In this document: in pieces, positions 16,543 to 25,122 of the stretch
How the letters are laid out: the number at the start of each line of letters is the position of its first letter
Numbering within the stretch: position 1 is the first letter of the stretch
DNA from: an uncultured Ruminococcus sp.
GTDB lineage: Bacteria > Bacillota > Clostridia > Oscillospirales > Acutalibacteraceae
Length of the DNA stretch: 41,321 bases
Reading direction: 5' to 3'
Assembly (NCBI GenBank): GCA_902798755.1
Contig: CADBYC010000037.1
Coordinates: 1 to 41,321 of the forward strand
Program-made: the position numbers and the translations under genes
The notes under the pieces: generated by a model
Database searches by the model: none
Seen by the model: only the letters and a program-made list of their open reading frames with translations
Told to the model about the DNA's origin: nothing

Positions 16543-18711
16543 ATGATGAAACACGAATTTATCTTAGAAGGTCTGCACTGCGCCAACTGTGCGGCGAAGA
16601 TCGAAGCAAAAATAGAGAAGCGCTACGGCGACGTGCGGTTCTCCTTTGCGACCCTCGACTTGGAGATACATACCGATGAAGCGGAAATCCGCGACGAGGT
16701 ACAGCAGATCGTCGATTCCATCGAGGACGGCGTGACGGTCATGCCGAAAAGCGAACACCATCATCATGAGCGCCACCATCATCATGAATGTCACGACGGC
16801 TGTTGCGGTCACGATCATGAGCACCATCACCATGAACATGAACATGACCATCACGAACATGAGCATCATCATGGACACGACCACGATCACGGACATGAGC
16901 ATCATCATAAAAGCGGCAAGGTCAAGCTGATCCTGCTGATCATTGCGGCAGTACTCTTCGTCGCGGCGATGGTACTGCATTTTATCGGAAAGCTCGAGAT
17001 CGTCTGCATCGCGCTCAGCGTACTCTCCGCCCTGCTCGCGGGCTATGACGTTGTGATCGAGGGCGTGAAGTCCATCTTCAAGCGCCGTATCGACGAGACG
17101 ACCTTGATGACCGTCGCCGTGATCGCGGCGATGATACTCGGCGAATTTGTCGAGGGCGCGGCGGTCATGGTGCTGTTCGGTATCGGCGAATGGCTCGAGG
17201 ACAAGGCGGTGGAGAAATCCCGCCGCGATATCCGTAAGCTGGCGGATATCCGTCCCGACGTCGCCTATCTCATTGAAAACGGCAAGAGCCGCGAGGTATC
17301 TGCCGAAAGCGTCGCGATCGGCTCAGTGCTGGAGATCCCGCCGCATACGCGCGTGCCACTGGACGGTATCGTCACACAGGGCAGCACCACGGTAGACGCG
17401 TCGTCCCTGACGGGCGAATCCGAGCCTGTCAGCGTATCGGTCGGCACGGAGCTGCTCAGCGGCATGATGAACAACGACAGCACCGTTTACCTGAAAACGA
17501 CCAAAGCCTATGCCGACAGCGCGGCGACCCGTATCGTCAAGCTGGTCGAGGAAAGCTCGAAGAACAAAGGCGACCACGAAAAGCTCATCACCCGATTTGC
17601 GGCGGTCTATACGCCCGTCATGATCGCGCTGGCGGTCGTCATCGCGGTCGTGCCCTCGCTGATCACGGGCAACTGGTCGGAGTGGATCCACAAGGCGCTG
17701 GTCTGTCTGGTCGCCTCGTGCCCCTGCTCCATCGTTATCTCCGTGCCCCTCGCCTACTTTGCGGGTATCGGAGCGGCGTCCAAGCTCGGCGTGCTGATCA
17801 AGGGCGGCAGATTTGTCGAAGCGCTCGCCTCGGCAAAGGCCTTTGCCTTTGATAAAACAGGCACCATTACGGATAATCAAATTTCTGTAAAAGAAATTAA
17901 GTCAAAAAGCGACTATTCCGAAAGCGAGATCATCGCCCTTGCCGCCGCGGCGGAAGCGCACTCGGCGCACCCGATCGCGGGTGCGATCCGCTCCTACTGT
18001 GAAGCACATAATATTTCTGGAGAAGAATTAAAAGATCACCGTGAGATCAGCGGTCACGGCGTAGAAGCAAAGCGCGGCAGTGACACGATCACCGTCTGCA
18101 AGTCCGACGGCGCGCACGGTATCTCGGTCAGGGTCAACGACAGCGAGATCGGCGTCATCACCGTATCGGAGCATATCCGCGAGGAAGCGGGCGATACGCT
18201 CAGACAGCTCAAAGCCCTCGGCATCCAAAGGACCGTCATGCTCTCGGGCGACAAGGAAGCCGCCTGCAGCCGTGCGGCAGAGGGGCTGATGATCGACGAG
18301 ATACACAGCTCTCTCCTGCCTGAAGAAAAGGTCAAGACCGTCGAGAAGATACTCGGCGACTGCGGCTCGTGCGTCTTTGTCGGCGACGGCATCAACGATG
18401 CGCCGGTACTCAGCCGTTCCTCCTGCGGTATCGCGATGGGGCTCGGCTCAGACGCGGCGATCGAATCCGCCGATATGGTGCTCAGCTCCGAGAACCTCTC
18501 CTCTCTCCCCCGCGCCGTGCGGCTGGCGCGCAAGACGATCAACACCGTCAAGGCGAACATCACCTTCTCGCTGATCGTCAAGGCGGTCATTATCCTGATC
18601 GCCGTTCTGGGTATCACCTCCGCCCCGCTGTGGCTGGCGGTATTCTCCGACACGGGCGTTTGCCTGTTGTGCGTGCTCAACGCGGTACGGCTTTTGAAAA
18701 GCAAAGTATGA
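16543..18711 (+). CDS. Zn/Cd/Pb-exporting P1B-type ATPase with His-rich insert
   Basis: 722 residues. An N-terminal HMA domain with LHCANC (C13, C16) is followed by a remarkable His-rich stretch at 72-124 with 30 His in about 53 residues plus CHDGCC. Then come the transporter core: SCPCSIVI (CPC, 393-395), phosphorylation site DKTGT (D437), SAHP, and GDGINDAP (614-621). The last membrane helices contain DTGVCLLCVLNAVRLLK, as in ZntA-type pumps. This places it among Zn2+/Cd2+/Pb2+ exporters of the cytoplasmic membrane rather than copper pumps. It lies downstream of the ArsR-type repressor. The SD is weak (AGAAAG); a second ATG follows directly. Confidence 0.95.
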   Translation: MMKHEFILEGLHCANCAAKIEAKIEKRYGDVRFSFATLDLEIHTDEAEIRDEVQQIVDSIEDGVTVMPKSEHHHHERHHHHECHDGCCGHDHEHHHHEHEHDHHEHEHHHGHDHDHGHEHHHKSGKVKLILLIIAAVLFVAAMVLHFIGKLEIVCIALSVLSALLAGYDVVIEGVKSIFKRRIDETTLMTVAVIAAMILGEFVEGAAVMVLFGIGEWLEDKAVEKSRRDIRKLADIRPDVAYLIENGKSREVSAESVAIGSVLEIPPHTRVPLDGIVTQGSTTVDASSLTGESEPVSVSVGTELLSGMMNNDSTVYLKTTKAYADSAATRIVKLVEESSKNKGDHEKLITRFAAVYTPVMIALAVVIAVVPSLITGNWSEWIHKALVCLVASCPCSIVISVPLAYFAGIGAASKLGVLIKGGRFVEALASAKAFAFDKTGTITDNQISVKEIKSKSDYSESEIIALAAAAEAHSAHPIAGAIRSYCEAHNISGEELKDHREISGHGVEAKRGSDTITVCKSDGAHGISVRVNDSEIGVITVSEHIREEAGDTLRQLKALGIQRTVMLSGDKEAACSRAAEGLMIDEIHSSLLPEEKVKTVEKILGDCGSCVFVGDGINDAPVLSRSSCGIAMGLGSDAAIESADMVLSSENLSSLPRAVRLARKTINTVKANITFSLIVKAVIILIAVLGITSAPLWLAVFSDTGVCLLCVLNAVRLLKSKV

Positions 18712-18728
18712 TATGAAATAAGATTGAC

Positions 18729-18770
18729 ATTCCTGCTCTTTTGCGTTACGATAAAGGGCAGGAATTCTTT
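18729..18770 (+). terminator. Terminator after the metal ATPase
   Basis: ATTCCTGC (18729-18736) pairs with GCAGGAAT (18758-18765), with CTTT/AAAG extending the stem inward, followed by TCTTT. It lies 18 bases after the stop codon. Confidence 0.65.
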
Positions 18771-18778
18771 ATATGATT

Positions 18779-18916
18779 GTCATTGCGAAGGATTTATCCT
18801 GTGGCAATCTCAACCTTATATTATTTGTCATTGCGAGGCTCTCAAAGAGCCGTGGCAATCTCAACCGATTATATTTTATTGTCATTGCGAAGGATTTATC
18901 CTGTGGCAATCTCAAC
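18779..18916. repeat. Three tandemly spaced GTCATTGCGA-type repeats
   Basis: 18779-18814, 18827-18864 and 18881-18916, all in the same orientation. Copies 1 and 3 share the palindrome GGATTTATCC and copy 2 has GGCTCTCAAAGAGCC. Period is about 50 bases, in the gap before the O-antigen-ligase-like gene. Confidence 0.85.
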
Positions 18917-18965
18917 CGACTATACTTGAGGACATTGAATCCAATATCGTTAAAGGACTTTGCAA

Positions 18966-20582
18966 ATGAAACACGAAGCAAAAACCGTTTCCGAGGAAAC
19001 GACAAACAAATATACCGTCGCAAATTCGCTGACCAACTACTATCTGGCGATCATGTTCAGCTTTTTTCCGCTCTTTCTGTCGGAGGCTTACGCCCACGCG
19101 CGTATGGACAAGTACTGGTTCTACCTGATCGCGACCACCGTACTGGTGGTGTCGGTCGGCTTGTGTATGCTGCTAAGCCGCAGTGAAGCGAAGCGGTCGG
19201 GAAAACAAAGCAAGCTGATCCTGCCGCTGTCGGTCACGGATATTTTCATGCTGTGCTATCTCGCCATGGCGGTGTTCTCCACCCTGCTCTCCGACTACAA
19301 GGAAGAGTCCTTCCTCGGCACAGGCGGGCGCAACAACGGACTGTTGCTGTTGCTCATGTATCTCTTGATGTACTTTGTCATCACGCGCAACTATGTGCAG
19401 AAGGACTACGTCCTGATCATCTATCTGGTCACGTCGTCCCTCATCGCCCTGCTGACGGTGCTCAACTTCTTCTACATCGACCCGCTCGGTATGCTCGACG
19501 GCTATGATGAAGCGACGGTCGTCGACTTCGGCTCCACCCTCGGCAACAAGAACATCATCGCGGCGTTCATGTGCATTTTCCTGCCTGTCGCGGTCATGCT
19601 GTTTGTCGTCGGCAAAGCAAAGGCGACCCGTATCGTCGCGGGCGTTGCGATCATCTTCGCCTACGCGGGCGTTCTGTGCGCGGATTCGACATCCGATATC
19701 CTCGGCATGATGGTGATTTTACCTGTCATGGCGATCTTCTGCGCAAAGAGCTTTGACTATCTCAAGCGCTATCTTTTAGCTTTAACGATCCTGTTCCTGT
19801 CGGGCAAGCTGTTACAGCTTTTCGCTACTATCATCGGCGGCCACGACAAGGGCTTTGAATTCATTCAGGAGTTCCTGATCTTCCACCCTGCTATGTTCGC
19901 GCCGATCATTCTCTGCGGTCTCGGATATCTCCTGATGGCATTGATCGGCAAAAAGGGCGAGCCGCGTTATCCCGCCAAGGCGATACAGATCACGCTGACT
20001 GTATTATTCTCCTGCGGAATTATCGCAGTTCTCGGACTGTTCATCAACTTCAGCTTTATCAACACACAGACCGATATCGGCAGCTTTGAAAAGCTCTTAC
20101 GCTTTGACGATTACTGGGGCACCCACCGCGGCTTTATGTGGCGCGTCGGTTTTGAGGAATTCGCGAAATTCAACCCCCTGCGTATCCTGTTCGGCACAGG
20201 TCCCGACACCGCCTACTATGTCTTTGAGCCGCATTTCGCGGAGCTTCTCGAGCGCTTCGGCGACGCTACCACCGACTGCGCCCACAACGAGTATATCAAC
20301 TATCTGCTCACGCAGGGCGCTCTCGGACTTCTTACCTACCTTGGCGTGATGATCTCGGCGATCGTCCGCGCGGTCAGAACAGCGAAGCGCGACCCCTACG
20401 CGATGGTATTCATCGCGCCCGTGATCTGCTATCTCGCCCAGTCGACCGTCAACCTCTACAACCCCATCGTCACCCCGACGATGTTCATCTTCCTCTCGCT
20501 CGCGGAAGCAATGAGCAGACAGCGCAAGGAGTTAGAAGTTAGGAGTGAGGAGTTAGGAGTTAGGAGTTTTGGGAAAGCCTGA
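18966..20582 (+). CDS. O-antigen-ligase-like polytopic membrane protein
   Basis: 538 residues from the ATG at 18966, with AAAGGA eight bases upstream. About twelve hydrophobic segments are visible, with the large extracytoplasmic loop between later helices (residues ~355-440, including FEKLLRFDDYWGTHRGFMWRVGFEEF and DCAHNEYINYLLTQG). The H-N-E-Y and R-G positions are typical of the Wzy/WaaL O-antigen ligase family (Wzy_C). Early FLGTGGRNNGLL also fits. It probably joins or polymerises a surface glycan at the membrane; no glycan cluster surrounds it. The last residues (KELEVRSEELGVRSFGKA) are encoded by a heptamer repeat array, so the natural C-terminus was likely nearer MSRQR. Confidence 0.8.
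   Translation: MKHEAKTVSEETTNKYTVANSLTNYYLAIMFSFFPLFLSEAYAHARMDKYWFYLIATTVLVVSVGLCMLLSRSEAKRSGKQSKLILPLSVTDIFMLCYLAMAVFSTLLSDYKEESFLGTGGRNNGLLLLLMYLLMYFVITRNYVQKDYVLIIYLVTSSLIALLTVLNFFYIDPLGMLDGYDEATVVDFGSTLGNKNIIAAFMCIFLPVAVMLFVVGKAKATRIVAGVAIIFAYAGVLCADSTSDILGMMVILPVMAIFCAKSFDYLKRYLLALTILFLSGKLLQLFATIIGGHDKGFEFIQEFLIFHPAMFAPIILCGLGYLLMALIGKKGEPRYPAKAIQITLTVLFSCGIIAVLGLFINFSFINTQTDIGSFEKLLRFDDYWGTHRGFMWRVGFEEFAKFNPLRILFGTGPDTAYYVFEPHFAELLERFGDATTDCAHNEYINYLLTQGALGLLTYLGVMISAIVRAVRTAKRDPYAMVFIAPVICYLAQSTVNLYNPIVTPTMFIFLSLAEAMSRQRKELEVRSEELGVRSFGKA
20526..20571. repeat. Heptamer array inside the 3' end of a gene
   Basis: GAGTTAG, AAGTTAG, GAGTGAG units overlap the last codons of the O-antigen-ligase-like gene and are translated as ELEVRSEELGVRS. 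Confidence 0.85.
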
Positions 20583-20615
20583 CGGCTTTTGAATTGAATA
20601 AAGATATCAATAGTT

Positions 20616-20669
20616 AACGCTTGCAACTCTATAAAAGGGTCGCAAGTCTATAAAAGGGTCGCAAGCGTT
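20616..20669. other. Hairpin with a perfect 19-bp tandem duplication in the loop
   Basis: AACGCTTGC (20616-20624) pairs with GCAAGCGTT (20661-20669). Between them TCTATAAAAGGGTCGCAAG occurs twice head to tail (20628-20646 and 20647-20665), the second copy supplying the 3' arm. It lies between convergent genes; a terminator role is possible but the T-run is poor. Confidence 0.6.
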
Positions 20670-20701
20670 ATTATTTCATGCGTATTATATTATACAAATC
20701 G

Positions 20702-20772
20702 GGTGCGGGCAAAGCCCGCCATTAACTCCTAACTCCTAACTTCTAACTCCTCGCTCCACAAAGGCTCCTCAC
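20702..20772. repeat. GTGCGGGC-AAA-GCCCGCC hairpin plus heptamer array
   Basis: A GC-rich hairpin (20702-20720) followed by TAACTCC/CTCGCTC heptamers up to the end of the DUF896 gene. Related hairpins lie at 26023-26043 and 39800-39816. Confidence 0.75.
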
Positions 20773-20990
20773 TCCTTGCTCTTCTTCATCGCGTCCTTCA
20801 GGCTCTTGGTCGTGCCGTCGGGATAGGTGACGTCAACGTTATCGAGCCGCTGTCTGACCTGCTGACGGAAGCCCTTGAGGTAGATCGCGTACAGCTCCTT
20901 CTGGCGCTTTTGCTCTTCTTCGTTCAATCCCTCTTCCCTCTTTTTCTTTGCGAGGGCGTTGATCTCGGCGATCAGTTCCTGCATATCCAT
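20769..20990 (-). CDS. DUF896 family protein (YnzC-like)
   Basis: 73 residues: MDMQELIAEINALAKKKREEGL, then EEEQKRQKELYAIYLKGFRQQVRQRLDNV and VTYPDGTTKSL. This is the DUF896/YnzC pattern, a short helical hairpin protein of Firmicutes with no agreed biochemical function. It is the last gene of the minus-strand run, five bases after ruvX, so probably co-transcribed. It is cytosolic. Its stop codon lies at the edge of a heptamer array. Confidence 0.9.
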   Translation of the reverse strand: MDMQELIAEINALAKKKREEGLNEEEQKRQKELYAIYLKGFRQQVRQRLDNVDVTYPDGTTKSLKDAMKKSKE

Positions 20991-20995
20991 TTCAA

Positions 20996-21409
20996 TTATC
21001 CTTTCTGACTGTCTAAGTAATCCTGCAAAATGATCGAAGCCGCTACGGCGTCGACCTTCTGCTTGCGTTTTTTGCCGTACACATTCCCTGCGCTGAGGAA
21101 GTTGTGGGCGGTGATGGTCGTGCCGCGCTCGTCCTGCATATGATGCGGCAGTCCCGTGCGCTCAGACAGCTTTTGGGCGATCTCCCGCGCGCGGGTCGCG
21201 CTCTCGCCCTCGGTGCCGTCCATGTTCTTCGGCAGTCCGACGACCAAGATCTCCGCCTTTACTTCCTTTGCTTTCTCGGCGATCTTCTCGATCAGCCTTT
21301 CATCATTATACTCGGTGATCACGCACAGCGACGAAGCCAAGAAGCCGCTCTTGTCAGAGACAGCCAACCCCGTGCGGGCGTGTCCGAGGTCTACGGATAA
21401 CGCTATCAT
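20996..21409 (-). CDS. ruvX: Putative pre-16S rRNA nuclease / Holliday junction resolvase RuvX
   Basis: 137 residues from the ATG at 21409, preceded by GAGGTG. The upstream frame to 21424 begins with TTG inside the previous gene's end. Family motifs: SVDLGHARTGLAVSD (acidic residue of the RNase H fold), LVVGLPKNMDGTEG, DERGTT and KVDAVAASIILQDYL (second Asp). YqgF/RuvX proteins process 16S rRNA precursor and are also described as Holliday junction resolvases. Its start lies just downstream of the stop of the transglutaminase-like lipoprotein gene, which suggests coupled translation. Confidence 0.93.
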   Translation of the reverse strand: MIALSVDLGHARTGLAVSDKSGFLASSLCVITEYNDERLIEKIAEKAKEVKAEILVVGLPKNMDGTEGESATRAREIAQKLSERTGLPHHMQDERGTTITAHNFLSAGNVYGKKRKQKVDAVAASIILQDYLDSQKG

Positions 21410-21420
21410 AAGCACCTCGA

Positions 21421-22734
21421 TCAATAATAGTGTAATTCCACCGCGACGATGCGGCTCTTGTCGTCCGTAAAGTAGCTCGCGTTGGACGAATCAATGCTGT
21501 AATCGGGCAGAGAATAATCCACGTCGCGCAGATAACCAAAGAAGTACTGCGGGTATTCGGCAAAAAGCTGTGAGACCGTGTCGTCAAAGTCCAGCCCCTC
21601 GTCGATGTAAAAGACGAAGTATTCTTCCTTTTCCATGGCGGCAGTCAGCAGATGGCTTTTCAGCTCCTCCGCCTCAAAGTCGCTCAGGCGCGGCGCTTTT
21701 TGCGCGTAGTAGCTGTGACGGTCGTCCGTACATTGCGGCACAAAAATATTCATCACGCTCGCGTTATAGTCGCCGTCGTCGCCGTTGATCTCATTGTCGG
21801 AAAGCTCGGTGAACAGCGGCGAGAGGGTGTGATCCTGATACATAAATTCATCGGACACATTGCAGTAGATATGCCGCGCGTAGGGCTGTTCCTGATCGTC
21901 CCAGGTCACATCCGTCTGATACCAGAGATCGTCCTGTTTGACGGCGTTCCACATGTGCATCTGATCCTGACTCTGCCCCATCAATCCGACGCACTCGACC
22001 CCAAGCCCGTTTAAAAGCATCTGAAAGGCGCGGGCATAGCCCTCGCACACGGCGACATGGTTCACCATCGCGCCGTACACGGTAAAGACGTCGGGATCAT
22101 TCTTGTCGAGATCGACCATATCCACATTGCTGTCATATGTGACGTTGTCGATCAAAAAGTCGTGCACCCTCACCTGCCGCTCAAAGGCGGAGAGTCCGTC
22201 AGGCACGGTCGCGTAGAATTCATTCACGGCGGTACGCAGGGCACTGACGCGCGCGTCGATCTCCTCGGGAGAGTAACCGGAATACATCTGTACCACGGTC
22301 GCTTCATTATCGCTGTAATATCCTATCGTACCCGTCAGCCAGAAGATCTCAGGGTGGTCGTCGGTCAGCGCCTTGGCAACTGTACGCACCTGCGCCTCAG
22401 TCAGCGGGTAGCCCTCTATCTTCACCTGCGGCATGGCGTATCGTCCGTCGTCCGCATCCTTACCGGGAGCGATATCATAGCAGATGTCGAGCAGCTGCGA
22501 ATAGAGCTGTTTTTCTCCCTCGAGCGGCAGCATGTCAAAAGAGTAAGCGGAAGTCACCGGCTCATACCCCTCGCTGTAGGTCACTTCATCGGACACGACC
22601 TCGAGATACGGCGTGACCGTCTCGGGCGTAAAATAGGCGGGGAGCACCTTTAAGAAATCGCACGCCGATAGCACGACCGCTAACAGAACAGCCGTCAACA
22701 GCAAAGCACATTTTTTCACACACATTCTATTCAT
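21421..22734 (-). CDS. Transglutaminase-like lipoprotein 2
   Basis: 437 residues from the ATG at 22734. Signal with lipobox: LLLTAVLLAVVLSAC, so the mature protein would be lipid-anchored outside the membrane. A transglutaminase-core domain is shown by VAVCEGYARAF (Cys), MHMWNAV (His) and WYQTDVTWDD (Asp), the catalytic triad order of that family. A C-terminal ~100-residue region (AAMEKEEYFVFYIDEGLDFDDTVSQLF) has a counterpart in the upstream paralogue. It overlaps the stop of that gene (ATGAATAG), so both are translated together. Targets may be peptides or cell-wall crosslinks; unknown. Confidence 0.85.
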   Translation of the reverse strand: MNRMCVKKCALLLTAVLLAVVLSACDFLKVLPAYFTPETVTPYLEVVSDEVTYSEGYEPVTSAYSFDMLPLEGEKQLYSQLLDICYDIAPGKDADDGRYAMPQVKIEGYPLTEAQVRTVAKALTDDHPEIFWLTGTIGYYSDNEATVVQMYSGYSPEEIDARVSALRTAVNEFYATVPDGLSAFERQVRVHDFLIDNVTYDSNVDMVDLDKNDPDVFTVYGAMVNHVAVCEGYARAFQMLLNGLGVECVGLMGQSQDQMHMWNAVKQDDLWYQTDVTWDDQEQPYARHIYCNVSDEFMYQDHTLSPLFTELSDNEINGDDGDYNASVMNIFVPQCTDDRHSYYAQKAPRLSDFEAEELKSHLLTAAMEKEEYFVFYIDEGLDFDDTVSQLFAEYPQYFFGYLRDVDYSLPDYSIDSSNASYFTDDKSRIVAVELHYY

Positions 22735-24109
22735 AACGAATCTCAAAAATCATCATTTTTCTGTCGTCATCGGTATAGTAAACCGCGTCAGCGTCAGCGT
22801 CGAGCCGCACGCCGCTGAGCTTTTCGTTCGCCCTGTCAAGCGCCTGATAATACGGCTGATCGCCCGCAAAGAGCGCCTGCGCCATCGTATCAGGCGTATA
22901 TGCGCCGCCGTCTATAATGACGATCAGGGATTTACGTCCTTTCTCAGCGGCAGTGACAAAGCCGTCGCTGAGCGCCTCCGCGTCGGGAGCGGACAGGGTC
23001 AGCCCCTCGCGCAGATAGTAGCAGTACTTTGTCGCGGTGCAGTCCCGCGGCACAAAGGTGTTGATATAGGTTTCGAGCCCGCGGTACTCGTCCCGCGTGA
23101 TCTGCTTGTAGGTCTTGTCCACGGTATGATCCTTGAACATGATCTCGTCGGTCACGTTCAGATAATAGAACACGTCGCCGAGGTCGTCGTCCTCGTCCCA
23201 GTCGTCCCACGTGCAGTCCGCCCAGTACCATTCGTTTTCGAGCTGAACCGCGTTCCACATATGCAGACCGCTCTTGTTGCTGTCGACGTCCTCGTCGTTC
23301 TCGGTATCGGCGATACCTCCGATGCAGACCGTATCCACGCCGAGGGTCGAGCACAGATAGTCGAGCGTGCGGGAGTAGCCCTCACAGACGGCGTTTTTGT
23401 CGACCATCACGCCGCAGAGATTGTAGATCGACGGATGGGAGTCGCCGTAGCCGTCTTGGCTTACATTCTCATCATACACACAATTCTCGATAATATACCG
23501 ATAAACATATTCCTCGCGCTCATATTCGCTCAGCTCACGCGGCATGTCGGCAAAGAATCCGCTCAGCGATCCATCGAGCCTTTGCATCATCTCGACGACC
23601 TCGGCGGCTTTATAATAGGCGTTCAGCGTTACGCCCACCGCGTCCGCTTCCTTGATCTGCCAAAGGTCAAAATCCGTCGCCATCCAGAAAATCTCGGGGT
23701 GGTCATCGAGCACCGCTATCAGCACGAACTCGACCTCATTATGGGTCGTGTTCACGCCGTCGAACATCAGCGGGCGCATGGTGTACTCGCCCTCATAATA
23801 GCCCGCTTGATCGGAAAAGCAGTACACGCCGTCAAGGATCATGCGGTAGATCTCGCGCTGTTTGTCGTTCTCCAGCGCGTCATAGGAATGGGCGGTACGG
23901 TTCGCTTCATAGCCCGTCGGATAGGAGAAATCGACACAGTTGACGATATGATAGCCGTCGCCGTCGTCGTGCATGCCGATCTGATCGCTCAGACGCGGTA
24001 TGTCGGTATATTCCTTTGGCTTTTGTCCGCGACTTGGCATATTGCAGGAGCACAGCGACAGTATCAGCGCAAAGGCAAGAAGCAGAGCGAAGAATCTCAG
24101 CCGCTTCAT
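22727..24109 (-). CDS. Transglutaminase-like lipoprotein 1
   Basis: 460 residues from the ATG at 24109, which shares one base with the tsaD stop (TGATG). Lipobox: LLLAFALILSLCSC. Triad motifs are AVCEGYSRTLDYL (Cys), LHMWNAV (His) and WYWADCTWDD (Asp), the same order as in the next gene, with which it forms a tandem paralogous pair. The C-terminal region (AAEKGRKSLIVIIDGGAYTPDTMAQALF) is also shared. It should be lipid-anchored on the outer face of the membrane. Its placement inside a housekeeping operon is odd, and no substrate can be named. Confidence 0.85.
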   Translation of the reverse strand: MKRLRFFALLLAFALILSLCSCNMPSRGQKPKEYTDIPRLSDQIGMHDDGDGYHIVNCVDFSYPTGYEANRTAHSYDALENDKQREIYRMILDGVYCFSDQAGYYEGEYTMRPLMFDGVNTTHNEVEFVLIAVLDDHPEIFWMATDFDLWQIKEADAVGVTLNAYYKAAEVVEMMQRLDGSLSGFFADMPRELSEYEREEYVYRYIIENCVYDENVSQDGYGDSHPSIYNLCGVMVDKNAVCEGYSRTLDYLCSTLGVDTVCIGGIADTENDEDVDSNKSGLHMWNAVQLENEWYWADCTWDDWDEDDDLGDVFYYLNVTDEIMFKDHTVDKTYKQITRDEYRGLETYINTFVPRDCTATKYCYYLREGLTLSAPDAEALSDGFVTAAEKGRKSLIVIIDGGAYTPDTMAQALFAGDQPYYQALDRANEKLSGVRLDADADAVYYTDDDRKMMIFEIRYE

Positions 24110-25122
24110 CAAAAGCCCCTCTCGCTGATGGGCAGGGTGGCGATAGCGTTGAGATCGCTTTCTGCGATATTGCCCGCGAGATATTCGTAATACCCCTGCG
24201 CGCCGACCATCGCGCCGTTGTCACCGCAGAGAGATTCCTCGGGCATATAGAGGTTGTATTTGCCCTTGCATAAGCGCTCGAGCTCTCGGCGCAAAAGAGA
24301 ATTCGCCGACACGCCGCCCGCAATAACGAGCGTTTTGTAACCGAGATCGTCGGCGGCTTTCAGGAAGTTGTCCGTCAGACAGCCGACCACCGCCTTGCGG
24401 TAGGACGCGCAGACGTCGGCGACAGGGATCTCCTCACCCTTTTGCTGTTTGTTATGGATCAGGTTGATGACCGCGGTTTTCAGTCCCGAGAACGAGAAAT
24501 CGTAGGGAGAGCCGTCCACGTGCGGATGCGGCATGACAAAAGCGGAGTCGTCGCCGTTTTCGGCGATCTTGTCCAGCTCTACGCCGCCGGGGTACGGAAT
24601 ACCCATCGCGCGGGCGGCTTTGTCGAATGCCTCGCCCGCCGCGTCGTCGCGGGTGCGGCCGATCACGCGCATGTCGGTATAATCGAGCACCTCGACGATA
24701 TGGCTGTGACCGCCCGATACGACCAAGCATAAAAAGGGCGGTTTTAATTCTTTATGTGAAATATAATTAGACGCGATATGCGAGCGCAGGTGGTGGGTCG
24801 GGACAAGCGGCTTGCCTGTCGCGAGAGAGAGTCCCTTTGCGAAGTTCACGCCCACAAGCAGCGCGCCGATCAGCCCCGGCGCGTGGGTCACGGCGATCGC
24901 GTCGATGTCATTAAGCGTACACTCAGCCGTTTTGATCGCTTCATCTACCACGCCGACGATCGCCTCGGCGTGTCTGCGTGAAGCGATCTCGGGCACTACG
25001 CCGCCGTAGAGCTTGTGCTCCTCTACCTGAGAGGCGACGATATTCGAGAGGACGTTTCTGCCGTCCTCTACCACAGCCGCGGCGGTCTCGTCACAGCTGC
25101 TTTCGATTGCAAGTATTTTCAT
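24109..25122 (-). CDS. tsaD: tRNA N6-adenosine threonylcarbamoyltransferase
   Basis: 337 residues. MKILAIESSCDETAAAVV is the family start; metal-binding HxxxH is in THHLRSHIASN; LVVSGGHSHIVEV, GEAFDKAARAMGIPYPGG and LVIAGGVSANSLLRREL complete the ASKHA fold. It transfers threonylcarbamoyl to A37 of ANN-decoding tRNAs in the cytosol, together with TsaB, TsaE and TsaC. rimI lies directly upstream and overlaps by 32 bases, a common arrangement. tsaB is not in the window. Confidence 0.97.
   Translation of the reverse strand: MKILAIESSCDETAAAVVEDGRNVLSNIVASQVEEHKLYGGVVPEIASRRHAEAIVGVVDEAIKTAECTLNDIDAIAVTHAPGLIGALLVGVNFAKGLSLATGKPLVPTHHLRSHIASNYISHKELKPPFLCLVVSGGHSHIVEVLDYTDMRVIGRTRDDAAGEAFDKAARAMGIPYPGGVELDKIAENGDDSAFVMPHPHVDGSPYDFSFSGLKTAVINLIHNKQQKGEEIPVADVCASYRKAVVGCLTDNFLKAADDLGYKTLVIAGGVSANSLLRRELERLCKGKYNLYMPEESLCGDNGAMVGAQGYYEYLAGNIAESDLNAIATLPISERGF

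Noticed and set aside
18723-19023. Short frames across the repeat cluster at 18.8 kb
   Set aside because: They translate tandem GTCATTGCGA-type repeats in both directions and have no independent coding signal.
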